Shown: in pieces, positions 11,857 to 24,300 of the stretch
How the letters are laid out: each line of letters opens with the position of its first letter
Position numbering within the stretch: the first letter of the stretch is position 1
Assembly: GCA_029851415.1 (NCBI GenBank)
Contig: CM056743.1
Span: 30,082,405-30,146,404 of the forward strand
Source of the DNA: Eretmocerus hayati
Taxonomy: Eukaryota; Arthropoda; Insecta; Hymenoptera; Aphelinidae
Reading direction: 5' to 3'
Length of the DNA: 64,000 nucleotides
Notes under the pieces: model-generated
What the model was told of the DNA's origin: nothing
The model's database searches: none
What the model saw: only the letters and a program-made list of their open reading frames with translations
Position numbers and translations under genes: made by a program

Positions 11857-12370
11857 AGGTAAGTGTAGACAACTTGCCCCCATATGCTCGTTGACCTTTC
11901 CGCAACTTTTTTTTACGTTTCTTACGTTAGGATATTGAGAAAATTAGTGATTACGTTCATATCCGAGTAATTTCTGTGAGTCCCAGCAAGTATAAAGTGA
12001 GATCTTCCTTCTTTCGTTTTTGCCCAGCTAAGAAATCTTCAGCGAAATTACGTTTAGTAAAACTGGTACCAACAGTTTTTGATTCGACCAATCTAAAGGA
12101 ACCTTGGCGCACTCAATGCATCTTTTCAAGACCTTCAGAATCCGTATTTTGGAGTTGCAGAACTCGGATTTGAAGAGATCTCATGAGCAAAATACGGAGA
12201 TCGATCGCAAAAATGGAGGCCAAAGCTGGTGTGTGCACAACAAGCTACCATGTGGTTATCTCGAAAAGGAATGCTGTACGATGTGGTTTTTCGACCCTCA
12301 GAGCTTGCTTATCAGGTTAACATAGGACGAAGATAGTGTTTTGACCGGCAAAAAGCTCCAAATGAGATTG
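11857..12370. mobile_element. partial copy of the GGGGGCAA / AGGTAAGTGTA element
   Basis: The left border is intact: TA then AGGTAAGTGTAGACAA, followed by TTGCCCCCATATG. The body matches the reverse complement of the right half of the 48157-49111 copy, sharing blocks around CGGAGA..GAT, TTATCTCGAAA and ATAGTGTTT. The opposite border is missing. Confidence 0.65.
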
Positions 12371-12374
12371 CACG

Positions 12375-14520
12375 TTATTGCATGCAAAATATGAGAAAAT
12401 AAGTGATTTACATGGACCGCGAATCATTTCTGCGTTTCCAGTAAATTTCTCCAATTCCCAGATTTTCACAGACTAGAAATCACTGGAGAAATTGCAATGG
12501 GTATAAGCAGTGCTGAATTTTTCTAATTTGACCAATCGTTGCGTGCCTTGAGGCATTTCTTGTTTCAATATTTTCAAATCCGATTCTTAGAATTGGGTCT
12601 TTGCATTTTTTAAAGTACCTCTGAAAAATATCCCACTTCCATTTTTATCATGGAAAATCTAATTGGAAAGTCAACATTTTGAATTTATGCTTGCATCACT
12701 GAAAACGATTCCTATTGGCCGGAGCTCCTCTGACTTTACAACTTAGTAGATTCAAATGGATCACATCCGAATAGATGGGGAGGAATTCTGTACCATTCCA
12801 ATTTTGATCTTACACAGTTTTAGGATCAACTAATATTTCTCCACAGGTACTTTGGTCTTCAAAGAGTGTGTGCTGATATGATAAGTCACCTTGCAACCTT
12901 TCCTCAGCTTGGTTCTCGCGATACAACTTTGGACATTGGAGGTTAGCTGCTGACGTAGCATCTCAAGCGTACCCCGAAAGCTTTTCGTGTGGGCTCAAGA
13001 TCATACTCCTCCTGATTGCTCTTGTCTTCTGAATATATGGTGGGGTCACTTATTGGCTATTTAACATAATCTATAATCACGTAACTGAGCTTCCAGAGCA
13101 ATGGCCATGTATGTCATGTAGCTTAGATGTAGTGACAAAAATGCACTTCCAGCAGTGATGATTTATATTATTTCTTCTGACATGGAATATCAGCAACCAC
13201 TCTACATTCATTGGAAAGAGCTTAAATTATCCATGGTTTTGGAGTCATGAAAAGTGGAAGTGTTTTTCACCCTTCCTCACTCGTTGCTGGGTGGGGAGGG
13301 GGGGGGGGGGGGGGGAGGCTTACTCAAAAGTAATCTCATTTAATCTGAATTCTAAATTTTGTGTTGGACAGTTCTTGAACTGGAGTTACTTCATCACTTC
13401 TGAAAGAACTACTTTCTCGTAAAATGCCTTGTGAACTTGATGTATATTTCTTACATGTGGGCAAATAAAATGATACTCACTCTATTTTATTCTATTCTAC
13501 TCTAAATTTGATTTAAACAGCTGATGATGAGGCGAGTATCATAGTGTCGAGTACCAAGAGATCCTGTGTTCTCAATTATTATCACTGTGTTTTTATTGAT
13601 GACAGTTGGATATTCATTTATGCCAATACTTGTGATGGTAGTTTTTTGAAAGTCAGCCAAGCTCAATAATGGAATAACTGATAATTTTGATTATGATATT
13701 TGAGGTATTAGATCAATATTATAGAAAGTTTTTCTTTCGTCGCAAGGAAAGAACTTTTCGACCATTTTCTGCAAAAAGCTGAACTGGGGATTCACGTCTC
13801 AGTTCACTTTGTGAAATGGGCATCTAATTCCAGGGCTGATACTGAGATTTCTTTCATTTGCGCAGGATGGTGGTCTTACATTGGTGTAGGAAGTATGTCA
13901 ATGGTCAAGTATGCTTGTTAGTCTTTATACAGGTGCTGAAATGAAGCATTAATTTAATCTGATCAGGAATCAAATAAAAATTTGCATCTGATTCTTCTAT
14001 TAACTTGGAGTGAGCTGGATTGAGCTGGAGATTTCTGGCAATTAGCAGGAAAATGGTTACGTATCATTTGTAAATTATTACTCGACACAAATTGTTAGTG
14101 GAAGAATGAAGTCATTCCGACTCATTATTCCAGGTATCACTCACGTTTTGAAAGTGAAAGAGGTTGATAAGATTGAAGAATTGTGTCATTCTGAAATGAA
14201 GACGGAAATACTGATACTCGCGGACGAATTTTTTGTTATTGAGGTCATTTGAAAATACAATGATTATATTATCAACTATGTCAATGTGAATGATGAGTAT
14301 TTATCTTTATCCCCCGGGCAAAAATTGAAGGAGTTTAGTCAAAATGTCCCCAGTAGAATTCCTACGTACAAGAAAGTGGTTCATGTAACTAAGATGTTAC
14401 CCGTGTAATTCATTCTTGCTCGAAATTTCAAAAGAAGGAGTAAAATACGGAATGAGAATGCAAATTGGATAGTGTACCATAAAACCAATATGCCCGGTGT
14501 ATGACAATAATATAGTGGGT
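12375..14520. other. no gene seen; one poly-G tract
   Basis: Nothing codes convincingly in this 2.1-kb stretch. It contains an almost pure G tract at about 13290-13317 and a short ATTCT-type repeat near 13483-13500. Confidence 0.45.
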
Positions 14521-14529
14521 GGATGAGAT

Positions 14530-14860
14530 AAAGATAGTGGAGCTCAGCAGCAATCGGTGGCCTTCAGTGGTAGTCAGTGGAATTCGGTGGAGTTCGGTGG
14601 AGGTCAGTGGATTTTAGTGCAAATCAGTAGAAGTGACAGAATTCCATTGCAAAGAAAGGGAAATTATTGGTTGTACGTCAGTGGGATTCAGTGGCGGTCG
14701 GTGGAAGTCGGTGGGCGTCGAGACCGTTGACAGTCAGTGGCGATCAACGGCAGTCAGTGGAGGTCAATGGATGTCAGTGGAGATAGTGGGGGGTCAGTGG
14801 AGTTAATTGGAGGTCTGTGGAAGTCAGTGGACTTTTATGGAGTTCGGTGGACCTTCTTTT
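14530..14860 (+). repeat. degenerate GTCAGTGGA minisatellite
   Basis: Short units of 9-12 bases built on CAGTGGA, GTCGGTGGA and TTCGGTGGAG recur for about 330 bp, with an interruption near 14640-14690. Unit length and sequence drift, as in an old minisatellite. The strand is strongly purine-rich. Confidence 0.75.
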
Positions 14861-14869
14861 TTACTACTA

Positions 14870-15930
14870 TATCATATAGGGATACTACTATATAATATAG
14901 GGAGATTAGGAGCTTTGAAAAAATCGTAAAGAATCACAGTAATTATCTAAAAAGTATATCGGTGATTCCGTTGAAAGTGTGATTTTCCGTGTTCCAAGTG
15001 CCCCTTAGTTTCTGAGGGTTTGAATATGTATTACAACAATTTTCTGGGGTGTATTCTATTGGTGCGCAACAATTTTGATAGTTTTTGAGTCGATTCTGAC
15101 GTCCCCGTAATTTATAGTGCCTCATAAAGGGCCGAAATGTCAATTCCGTCCCCTGTAGTAAACCCAACTCCGACTTTTGAATTCATCACGACGCATATGC
15201 GGAGTCAAAAATCCCTATATGTAGCTATGCACTTTAATTTTTAATACTTCAAACTACATACTCCACCAGTTTGCGAGTCAGAATTACTTGCTTAGTTCGC
15301 GCACGGACATCCGACATTTTGAAGACGGGTTTGCACCGAAACTGCTCGCACAGCACTAATTAGGTCGGCAAAGTTCCCGATAATCTATTGAGCCTTTCTA
15401 ACCAATGAGGTAGGTTTCGAGATACCCAAATACACCTAATTCTTGCGTGACATAAACCAAAAACTCGAATCCGCACCCACGCGCACCATATAAACATGTT
15501 TTCCAAATGGCGTACAAAATTTTCTGTCCTTTCCGTCCCCATGGTGTGCTCCTCGCCAACGCGCTATATCCCTTTGTGGAACACATTTTCTTGAAGTATT
15601 TGATTGCATTAGAGCAAATCTATGCGGAAAAGAGTCTACGATTAGTTGGCGAGCCGTGGGAATTTTTATAAGGGGAAATGTCAATTCCGTCCCCCTCTAC
15701 GACCCCTTAAACTGCACATATCTTCGTCTGACTTCACTTTTGAGATACGCGGCTCTGGATACTTCCTTTTTGTGCCCAAACAAGTGTAAATGACCTGCTA
15801 CGAGACACCGGAACTCATCTAGGGTTGAAATAATTTTTTGACCCAAATCACTCCCTGCGACGATTTTGGACCCAAAAAATCACACTTTCGGCGGAATCAC
15901 TCATACAGAATCTGGAGAAAAAGATTTCTC
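14870..15930. other. no gene seen
   Basis: Two direct copies of AAATGTCAATTCCGTCCCC (about 15136 and 15677) hint at an old repeat pair. No open frame here has features of a gene. Confidence 0.4.
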
Positions 15931-15939
15931 AAAATCATG

Positions 15940-16510
15940 CAAAGGCCCAATTGAAAAACTTTGACCAGGAGTTATTTGATGTGCAAAAAACGGAGATCAC
16001 TTGTAAAACAAGAAGACCGACATCGGAGTGTGCCCAAAATGCTCCCATATGCTTATCTCAAAAGAGCGTGCAGTACAACTTCTTTCACTACTTAAAATGT
16101 ATTTATATCGTCAAAACGAATCGGAAATAGTGTTTTGAAGTGGTGAAAGCGTCAGAATGCGGTTGCGAGGCGATAAAAACAGATGAGACGATTTTAGCCC
16201 ACCGCCGATTTACATGTTTTTTTTCTGGGAAAATGGAAAGTTAATCAAAGTCAGACGTATTCCAACTCACTCTGAAGGTGTTGAAACAAGTTTCAAAATG
16301 AGCTTGAGTACTTTGAAAAATATTGAGTTCGGCTAGAGTTGTTGCTAAAAAGGCCTATTGGGGCAAGTTATTCCGCACACCCCTTCATAAACTCTAAAAA
16401 AGTCATCTTAAAACAAGTTTCAAAATAAGTCATACAACTTTGAAAAATGTTGAGATAGATCCGAGCTGTTGAGGAAATAGCTCAATGGGGACAAGTTGAG
16501 TTCCCAAGAC
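15940..16510. mobile_element. degraded relative of the GGGGCAAGTT element
   Basis: It shares blocks with 11857-12370 and 48157-49111: AAAACACGGAGAT-like text, ACATCGGAGTGTG, GCTTATCTCAAAAGAGCGTGC, AATAGTGTTT, then GGGGCAAGTT and GGGGACAAGTTGAG. Neither terminus is intact. Confidence 0.55.
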
Positions 16511-16514
16511 CTAT

Positions 16515-18290
16515 ATCTCGTGGTTATTGACGTGAAAATGGAAATGTGTTTTACATCCATAACCAAATTGTATATTTGTTATGTGCTAGACATCAAGAGA
16601 CAGAATATATCATATTAAAGTGGTGTTTAATTGATCGTGGACGACTCGGTGGAACGAAAGACAAAAGTCTGAGGTTCGTCCGCTTCGATTGATCAATTTT
16701 ATAAGAAGAATAGGTTGATGAGAATTTTGTACACCTGAAGTTATGGGTCACCGAGGAATACACAACAGGTATTCAGGTGATATTGAGATGTTGACATCAA
16801 TTTATATCGATTTATATCGATTTATACCACTACCAGTATTATCAAGAACTGAAATGCCGATACAAAACGTCACAGATAATGCTGTTCATAATTCAGTTGT
16901 CCGCGAGAAGTCGAGAAGAAATAGTTAATGAATTCTTCAGATGAGTGATTCTGGAATTGACAGGACAAGATCGTCACAAAGGTGGGTAAGGAAAACTTTC
17001 AGAAAGGCTGTTCTGATGAGTTCTATGCCAAAATTGTACATACAGATATATTTTCAACCTAATGAGGTCAAATTTGATCGATTCTCATTAAATGTTCAAA
17101 ACGCTCTAACTCGAAGTGAAATGTATTAATCATTTTTGATCAGGGGGCATCTTGAAGATTTTAAGATGGCTGATGATTCAATCAGTGGTGCAGTACGATT
17201 TTCATTTGCCTCCTAGGGCATATAGGATATTATAATTAAGTAAATGTCGAAAGAGTTGGAATTTCAGGATAGACCTTTCACGAGACAAGTCCTGGACTCG
17301 TCGTGTACTAGGTATTTCTCGGTCTCGTCTAGATCTTGACGGGATTTCTCGATGATCTTATTTAACACATCATAATATAGGCTTCTATTTTCGATAATGT
17401 CTACACCTCAGTATTTGTTCGGGTTCAAATGAGTTGTCTTATGTGTTAATCTTCCTATAAATATTTGAATAAATCATTTCATTGATCATTATTCTTTTAG
17501 AATATATTTGAATTAAATCTATTTTATACTATCACATTGTCAATGCGATCGCTGCTGCAAATTTCATTCCAAATTTGTAAAATGCTTGATTGAAATTTTT
17601 TTTTTCTTGAACATGAGACGCTGCACTCTCATTGTCTTTCAGGCGTATAACACGGACTCGTCTGGGGCTACAGCTGTCTTGTTGAAGTTTTAATCAAAGA
17701 CTACGACACGACTCGGCGCAGAACCCGTTCGTGGGCATTCTGATTATCGGGAAAGATATTTGGAATGATTCTCTTTTAATCCTTTTCGACAACTATCTAC
17801 GCGGTTATCAAGTGACGAAGCGAAGGACTAACTCTTGTGCTTCAGAATTGGCAGCGATCGCACGTCCCTCTTGAAGAATTTTGATATCTGTATACTTGGA
17901 TTTGTTGAAATAAAAAGTTTTCAAGTTTCACGCAAAAAGATCGTCTACAACTCAACTGTATCCCTTTTCACGAGCAAGAACAGGAATATGGTTTGAATCA
18001 TTCTGTCTCATATTGAAGAATAGAGAATAAGACGACCCATTTGAGATTCTTTTACAAAGATACCACACAAGAGAATCAGATATCTCTAACTCAATTTTTG
18101 ACCTCGGACTGGACATATTTTTCACGGGTAAAATCATCCTAACACCACCTGAGATCGAAGATCTGTATAAGACTCGATATCAATCTCTTATATGTCACAT
18201 CGGTTGTTGTATCCCCTCAATGTTTGAAAAAGATGAATTGCTTATCCATACTTCCAGGAGATACCCGATATTTTTGGAGAGCTTGAAACT
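16515..18290. other. receptor 3' flank, no gene seen
   Basis: This lies downstream of the odorant receptor stop codon on its strand. The 61- and 62-codon frames here lack any recognisable motif. The 3' untranslated region and the polyadenylation site of the receptor must lie here, but no signal could be placed with confidence. Confidence 0.4.
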
Positions 18291-18294
18291 CTGT

Positions 18295-18345
18295 TCAAAC
18301 AAACGATGAAAGGAGGGTATAGTAGGAGAATCCTGACTTCATCAA
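18295..18345 (-). CDS. odorant receptor exon 9 (C-terminal)
   Basis: The acceptor TTTTCCAG is followed by 16 codons and TGA, encoding LMKSGFSYYTLLSSFV. This short last exon, ending in SYYT-like residues shortly before the stop, is characteristic of insect odorant receptors. The intron before it is only 77 bases. Confidence 0.9.
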   Translation of the reverse strand: MMKSGFSYYTLLSSFV

Positions 18346-21300
18346 CTGGAAAATTGAATAATTATTCAGGGCAGTTCTCACGGATGAATAGTGACATCGA
18401 ATGTGAGAATCGATCGACTAACCTGGGAAAATGATTCCATGTTCAAAATTATGAGATTTCCTCCGGTCAACTGACATAGCTGCTGACTCCGCAACATAAC
18501 AAGAAGTAGTCTCCTCTTTATTTTCTCGGAAGCGAAGTACCACTTGGTACCGTAACTGTTTTTTAACAAAGATTGAGTGAGGCTAGGAACAGTAATTTGC
18601 TACGAGCCCAGTACTTATAGAACCGATTCTATCCCCACCCCTTTTCGGGTACAGGATTGAAAACAGCTTTTGAGTTCTTTCCCATTTCCTGACGTGAACC
18701 ATCGAATACGCCCGTTCACTCACGATTCTGTAACCGGAAGAGCATCGAAACGAAAACAGTCACATAACTTTCGTTCCTTTCGCCGGAACTGGAATACATT
18801 CGATATCACGTCCCATTAAGGCGATGCGATCGCTGTGCACCGCGACCATGGACCTTGAAAATATATCTTACATATAAAATTTGATTATTCGAAGTTTGAC
18901 ACAAGTTGTCGGATACTTGTTATTGTCCAACTTGTATTCCTCAATCCGTCGCTTAGCCCAAATCACAAGAAAATCGGAGAAAACTGGGAATAACTCAGAC
19001 GGGGGAACTTCCTAACCTATAATATACGCACATTTTCATTCCCAACTTTCTCCGATTCTCTTGCGATTTGGGCTCGAATCTAAGTTAGATGATGACAAGT
19101 ATTTGTGCACTCGTCATTTAGCCCAAATCGCAACAGAATCGTGGAGAAAGATGGGAATGATTTTCAGCTTGCATGATGGTGACCACATCGCCTTAAACAA
19201 CGCGAAATTTGATAGATCTGTAACTATGTTACGGGAAACAAAAAAGGAAGCTACTTTCGGTTCTGATTAGAATCCCGATAAGGAATTGGATCACGGCCGA
19301 TTAATGGCATACATTTGTAATGATGTTTATGGATGGAATGCATCTGATCAATTGGATATTTCAGTAGTGCATCAAACCAAATATTGAACATCAATAGGTT
19401 TATTCGATTATGAAGATCGGACCAGTCTGACTGATGTGACTGCGCTGATCTAACCTGACCGAACGCGCGTTCGGCGAAGTTTAGCCTGACCAAGTCAGAC
19501 CAACCACTTCCTCTTACACAAGCTCAGCTATAACTTTTCATGACAGAAATGTTGCTGTAAGGGCTCATTTCACGATTGTGGAAATAGATCTACGTCAATG
19601 CACAGGGAATTACATTCCTCGGAGTGTTTACATTAAGATAAGGTGTGGTTAAGCATCTGACGGCGGAGCAGCTGCCGCAGCTGGTCTGACTTGGTCAGGT
19701 TAAGCCATGGCCGAACGCGCGTTATGGGTCATGTTAGATCATGGCAGTCGGATCAGTCAGACCGGTCTGATCTCCATAATCGAATAAACCTAATATGAAT
19801 TGAAGCTCGTCATTTGTCCATATAAGACTATAATATTCAATCAATCTCAATTTCAATCAGACTTACCAGTCTCGTGATATATCTTCATTTGCATCTATTA
19901 ATCGCTGTCCGGGTAAGAATATGCAGAAAAAATGTAGCAAGCTAGATGTATATAAGGCTCCGTTCCTGATTCCTAATATAAAACCCTCTTGGTGACTCAA
20001 AATAACCTGCAAAGGGGAAATCATGAATTTGAGAAGAAAATGAGCATTAGATAATGGCTGAACCAAAAAGTTTTCTATAACTTCCCACGGCCCCGGTGCT
20101 TCCCGCGGCCGAGTAGCATAAACGAGAAAAATTGAACAGCAACACGCTCATGGGAATATTTCAATTTGATTTGCACATTTCGACGTACAAGCTGGATCTA
20201 GGGCTCGTTTATTCCCAACATTTCAGGAATTTCTTTGAGGGAAGGGTGAACCCAAGTTTTGGACTCTCGCCTAAAATATCATGGGGAGGGGGTTCGAAAA
20301 TCTGGTTTTTATACGTATTTTTTCGAGCTGAAAACCATGACGTAGTCGGTTTTTCAAAGAAGAAATTTTTCGACTACCATATTTATTTTCTGGCTCACAC
20401 CCCCTTCGACGGATCGCCATACCCATACGACATTCAATTCAAAACTTTCGAAAAACCAAAAGAATACTCTTTAGTTTCGATCGAAGAATTAAATTGGTTT
20501 GATGGACAAAAATGGCAAGAATCAAGGAAAAATATCACTGGGAAATCATAGGATTGTTCGGTTTTTTGAAAAAAAAAAATCCGACTTTTGCACTTTCTTA
20601 TTCACTATCTCGATGTGATTTTTCGATGTGAACTAGAAAGTATTACAAATTATGAAGATATAATTCATCGGTCTTTGCGAGTTAAAGTCAGCTGATATTG
20701 CTGACGTTTTTGGCATCAATCGAGAATAGATTCTACTCCACTCTCGATCAATGCACCTTTAGAGCCTCGTATGGTTTGGCAGAAGGCCGAAGAGCTGCCA
20801 TAGTAAAAATGTTGAGGAATCAAATGGGAATAGCGGCTTAAATTGACCTTCCTCGCAAGCGCTTATCGAAGATGAACTTTCGTATATAAGGGCGTTCAAA
20901 CCATCGAACACTCGGCCACTTGAGCCGCGTGTCAGTGGTAAACTTTCATATCTCTTCCACCACTTTGAAAAGCCCGAGCAATGAGAGAAGGGCGAAACAC
21001 GCATAATATCAGCGCAGAATCGAAATTTTTCACGAAGTTTCTCATTTCTCATCTTTACTCCTTTATTCCTTTCCATCAAAGTCCTTTAGATGCATCCCCG
21101 CAACCATACGAGGCTCTAAAGGTGCATTGATCGAGAGTAGAGTAAAATCCATTCTCGATTGATGCCAAAAACGTCAGCAATATCAGCTGACTTTAACTCG
21201 CAAAGACCGATAAATTATATCTTCATAATTTGAAATTCCCGCGAGTGATAAATACGATATCCGATCAAATCGATCTAGTGTCAAAATTAATTACATATAA

Positions 21301-24300
21301 AAAGTATTACGATCATTTTTCGGAATAACCGATATCATATGAGTTCTGTGGCGTTTTAGCGAGAAAATTCAGATTCTTGACCCGGGAAAAATGTATCCAG
21401 TCCCACATAATTTGATGGATTGGTCTGTGAATTTTGTGGGAATACTTTTCAAGGTTTTGAACAATATGTCGTACGGATTTGGCGATCCGACGGAGGAGGG
21501 GCGAACCAGAGAATAAATAGGGTCGATTTTTTTTCTAAAAAATTGACGGTGACATCGTTTTTAGCTCATAAAAATACGTGTAGATCCAGATCGTCAGCCC
21601 TCCCCCCCCCCCCCCCCCCCACCCCTCCATAATTTCTAGGGCGGACGCCGGACTTCAAAATTGGGGTGTAACCTCCCCTTAATCGCAAGAACCCGATTCG
21701 CTGAACCAGACCAATTCTTTTACATGTTTAGTATATTTTCGAAATTGATGATCTCGACGGCATTCTTCGATCATCATCCAAGTTTGCCATACGAAATAGA
21801 GTTCCTTACGTATTCTGATTTGCTCAATACGACGTTTGTAATTTTATGGCGCTAAGATTCTTAAGATATGCCCAAGATAGGGTATGAGCTGATTTTTCCA
21901 AGTTGCAAATTTTAAGTCTAAGCTATATACATAATAATTTTTGCAATAAACTTTGGAATACTCATAGGGGACAGATATCCTAGTTGAACTCACGACAGAC
22001 TGTTATCAGACTACACGACAGACTATTCATACAGACAGGGGAATATCCCCTGTTTCGCGTGTGCCCTCGGGAAAGAATATTGGTGATAATTTGAGGATAC
22101 AAAATAGTCAGAACATGAATGCATTATTCGCAAATTGTCAATTTGTACGGAATTCAAGATAAAGCTGGGCTCCTCATTGGTGAGGGGAAATTTTCATTTT
22201 CAGGGCTGAAATAAAGTTGATATGTCGCGGATTTCTTCCTGAGCATCTTAGTCCAGTAGGATTAGATTTTTTTCAGAAAAAAATTAAAGAATGGTGTTTT
22301 AAAATATGATCGTGTAGACCAAGACGTCAACATACTGTGCTTGAATTTGGCAAAGATGGCGTGCGGTGGAAGTTGTTCGAAAAAATTCAAACAGTCTGGA
22401 AAAGCTCTTTCCTGGCTCCTGGGAAAGCGGCTATTGGCCTTACAGAGAAAAGTTGTGACCCAAACTTGTAACCGAAAACTTCCTTTAAATACTGCTTTTT
22501 CTAGATATCTCTATCATGATTTGTTCATGAGTAAATGGAGGAGAAGTGCCGAAGATTGCCGTTTTTACATTGATTTTTGTCTCGGAAAATTCAAGTGGGA
22601 GAGTGTTGCCTTGATCGTCACAAGTGAGTTGTGATCTTATCACTATGCATGTTTTTTTACAGATCTCTATCTTGCTTTGATTTCTTGTAATATTGATTAT
22701 TTATTACAAGATTCCCATTTTTATTTAATAATAATCCAAAGTTTGCCATAGTTGCAGCACTGTGCTTTGGGATCTAGCTCTGAACAAGCCTTGAATATGG
22801 GGATGATCAATAAGCAAATGAATTTGTGCACTTGCAGTTGGTTCATTTGAGCGTTTTCACCACATGTCATTTTGAGATATGAACAAATGAAATAACTGTT
22901 CCGTGTGCAATTTTCTCGAAGAATCGACCACGGGCTCTGATAGCCATCAATTTTTGACGAATTTAAAGAAAAAACGTCATCCCCGAGCATTAGGAGGTGA
23001 GTTACGATTTTTTTTTTTTCTAAAAATCACAACCACTCGAATAACGACTTCGAAAGAACGAGGTTCGGCGATATTATTCACTATTAGAATTCCTACGTGA
23101 GAAAAAATTCAGGAGCCATTACCTGTAAAACCATCCCTTCGAGGGATGTATCAAGAGTAGAGAAAAATGATGCAGTATTCGCGCGCACTCGGTCCGGGGA
23201 GTGGGGGAAGTTGGAGAGATGAGAGATGAGGTCGTTCGGAGAGTGCGCAGGAATTGAATCACGGGCTTGAAATTCGGATGCGCAATAAGAATCATGGTTA
23301 TCTCCGAAACTATCCAACCCAATTCGACCATTCTTTTCCTCATTCGGAGTAGCTTCTCCTGAAACGAACAATGATGATGTTGTTGTCCATCCAAAATGCA
23401 TAGGGAGAGTGGGGCAAAATTGGACGGATTTGCAGTGGGGCTATCTGACGATACTTGGGTCTAGGCACGCTATAAGACTTTGAAGTTCATCTATTGAATA
23501 GATTGTAAAAAAATGTTCAGATCCCTAGGTCTCAGCGTTCGTACTCTTTCTTGAAGTTGAAAAAAAGAAATCTGTCCAAATTCGCCCCGAGCTTGGGGGC
23601 ACTCTTGACAAGTTTTGGGGGCAAATTCGGACAGCCTTCCAAAATTGAGGTGTACGGCATTATTCCTTACCGAAGAGAGTCGCATTTGCTCATCAAAACA
23701 CGTGGTAATAACCTAGAACCAAGAGGGAAACCCGCCTGAGACTTTTACATCCTCCCATAGCCCGAGCAAGCGAGCCATTTTTGTGTCATTCTTCATAATT
23801 ACTTGAAATAGGCGTGTCATTAGTGCACTGCCGTCTTCAGCAATCAGCAATCGACTGGTGGCTTCTAAGAGTCTACTTTCATTAGTTTCTCTTCAAATTG
23901 GAGGTACCCTCATTGGCCCTAAGTTAAAGATCCAAATGATAGTGGGCGACAATCAACCCAATATCAGTGAATATGACAGTGAAAATGCGGAAATCGAGCA
24001 CTATTTTCGAACACGTAGAAAGCGACTTCTGACCTCTAAACTGACTCCTAAGACGGACATTGGTTATCGTAATTTCATTTTCTCACACATTTTCAATGAA
24101 CAAACTCACCCTCAACCTCCCGCGCTTCGAAAAATTTGCCCAAACGCATACGCGCCTCGATACGCACAATTCTCGAAAAACACGGACACGCGGTCGGCCG
24201 ACCAATTTTAGATGGGATTTAGCATTGTCCGAATTCGCCCCTACCAATTCGTCCAAAAATGCCCCCAGGCGTTTTTTTTTCGCAAAATTGTGATCATTTG

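Noticed and set aside
18195..18345. Longer receptor C-terminus reading on to 18195
   Set aside because: That reading required miscounting a T-run; the sequence has three T there and the frame stops at 18295, which also gives the usual family ending.
20132..20551. 139-codon plus-strand frame in intron 6
   Set aside because: Antisense to the receptor, no motif and no related copy in the window.
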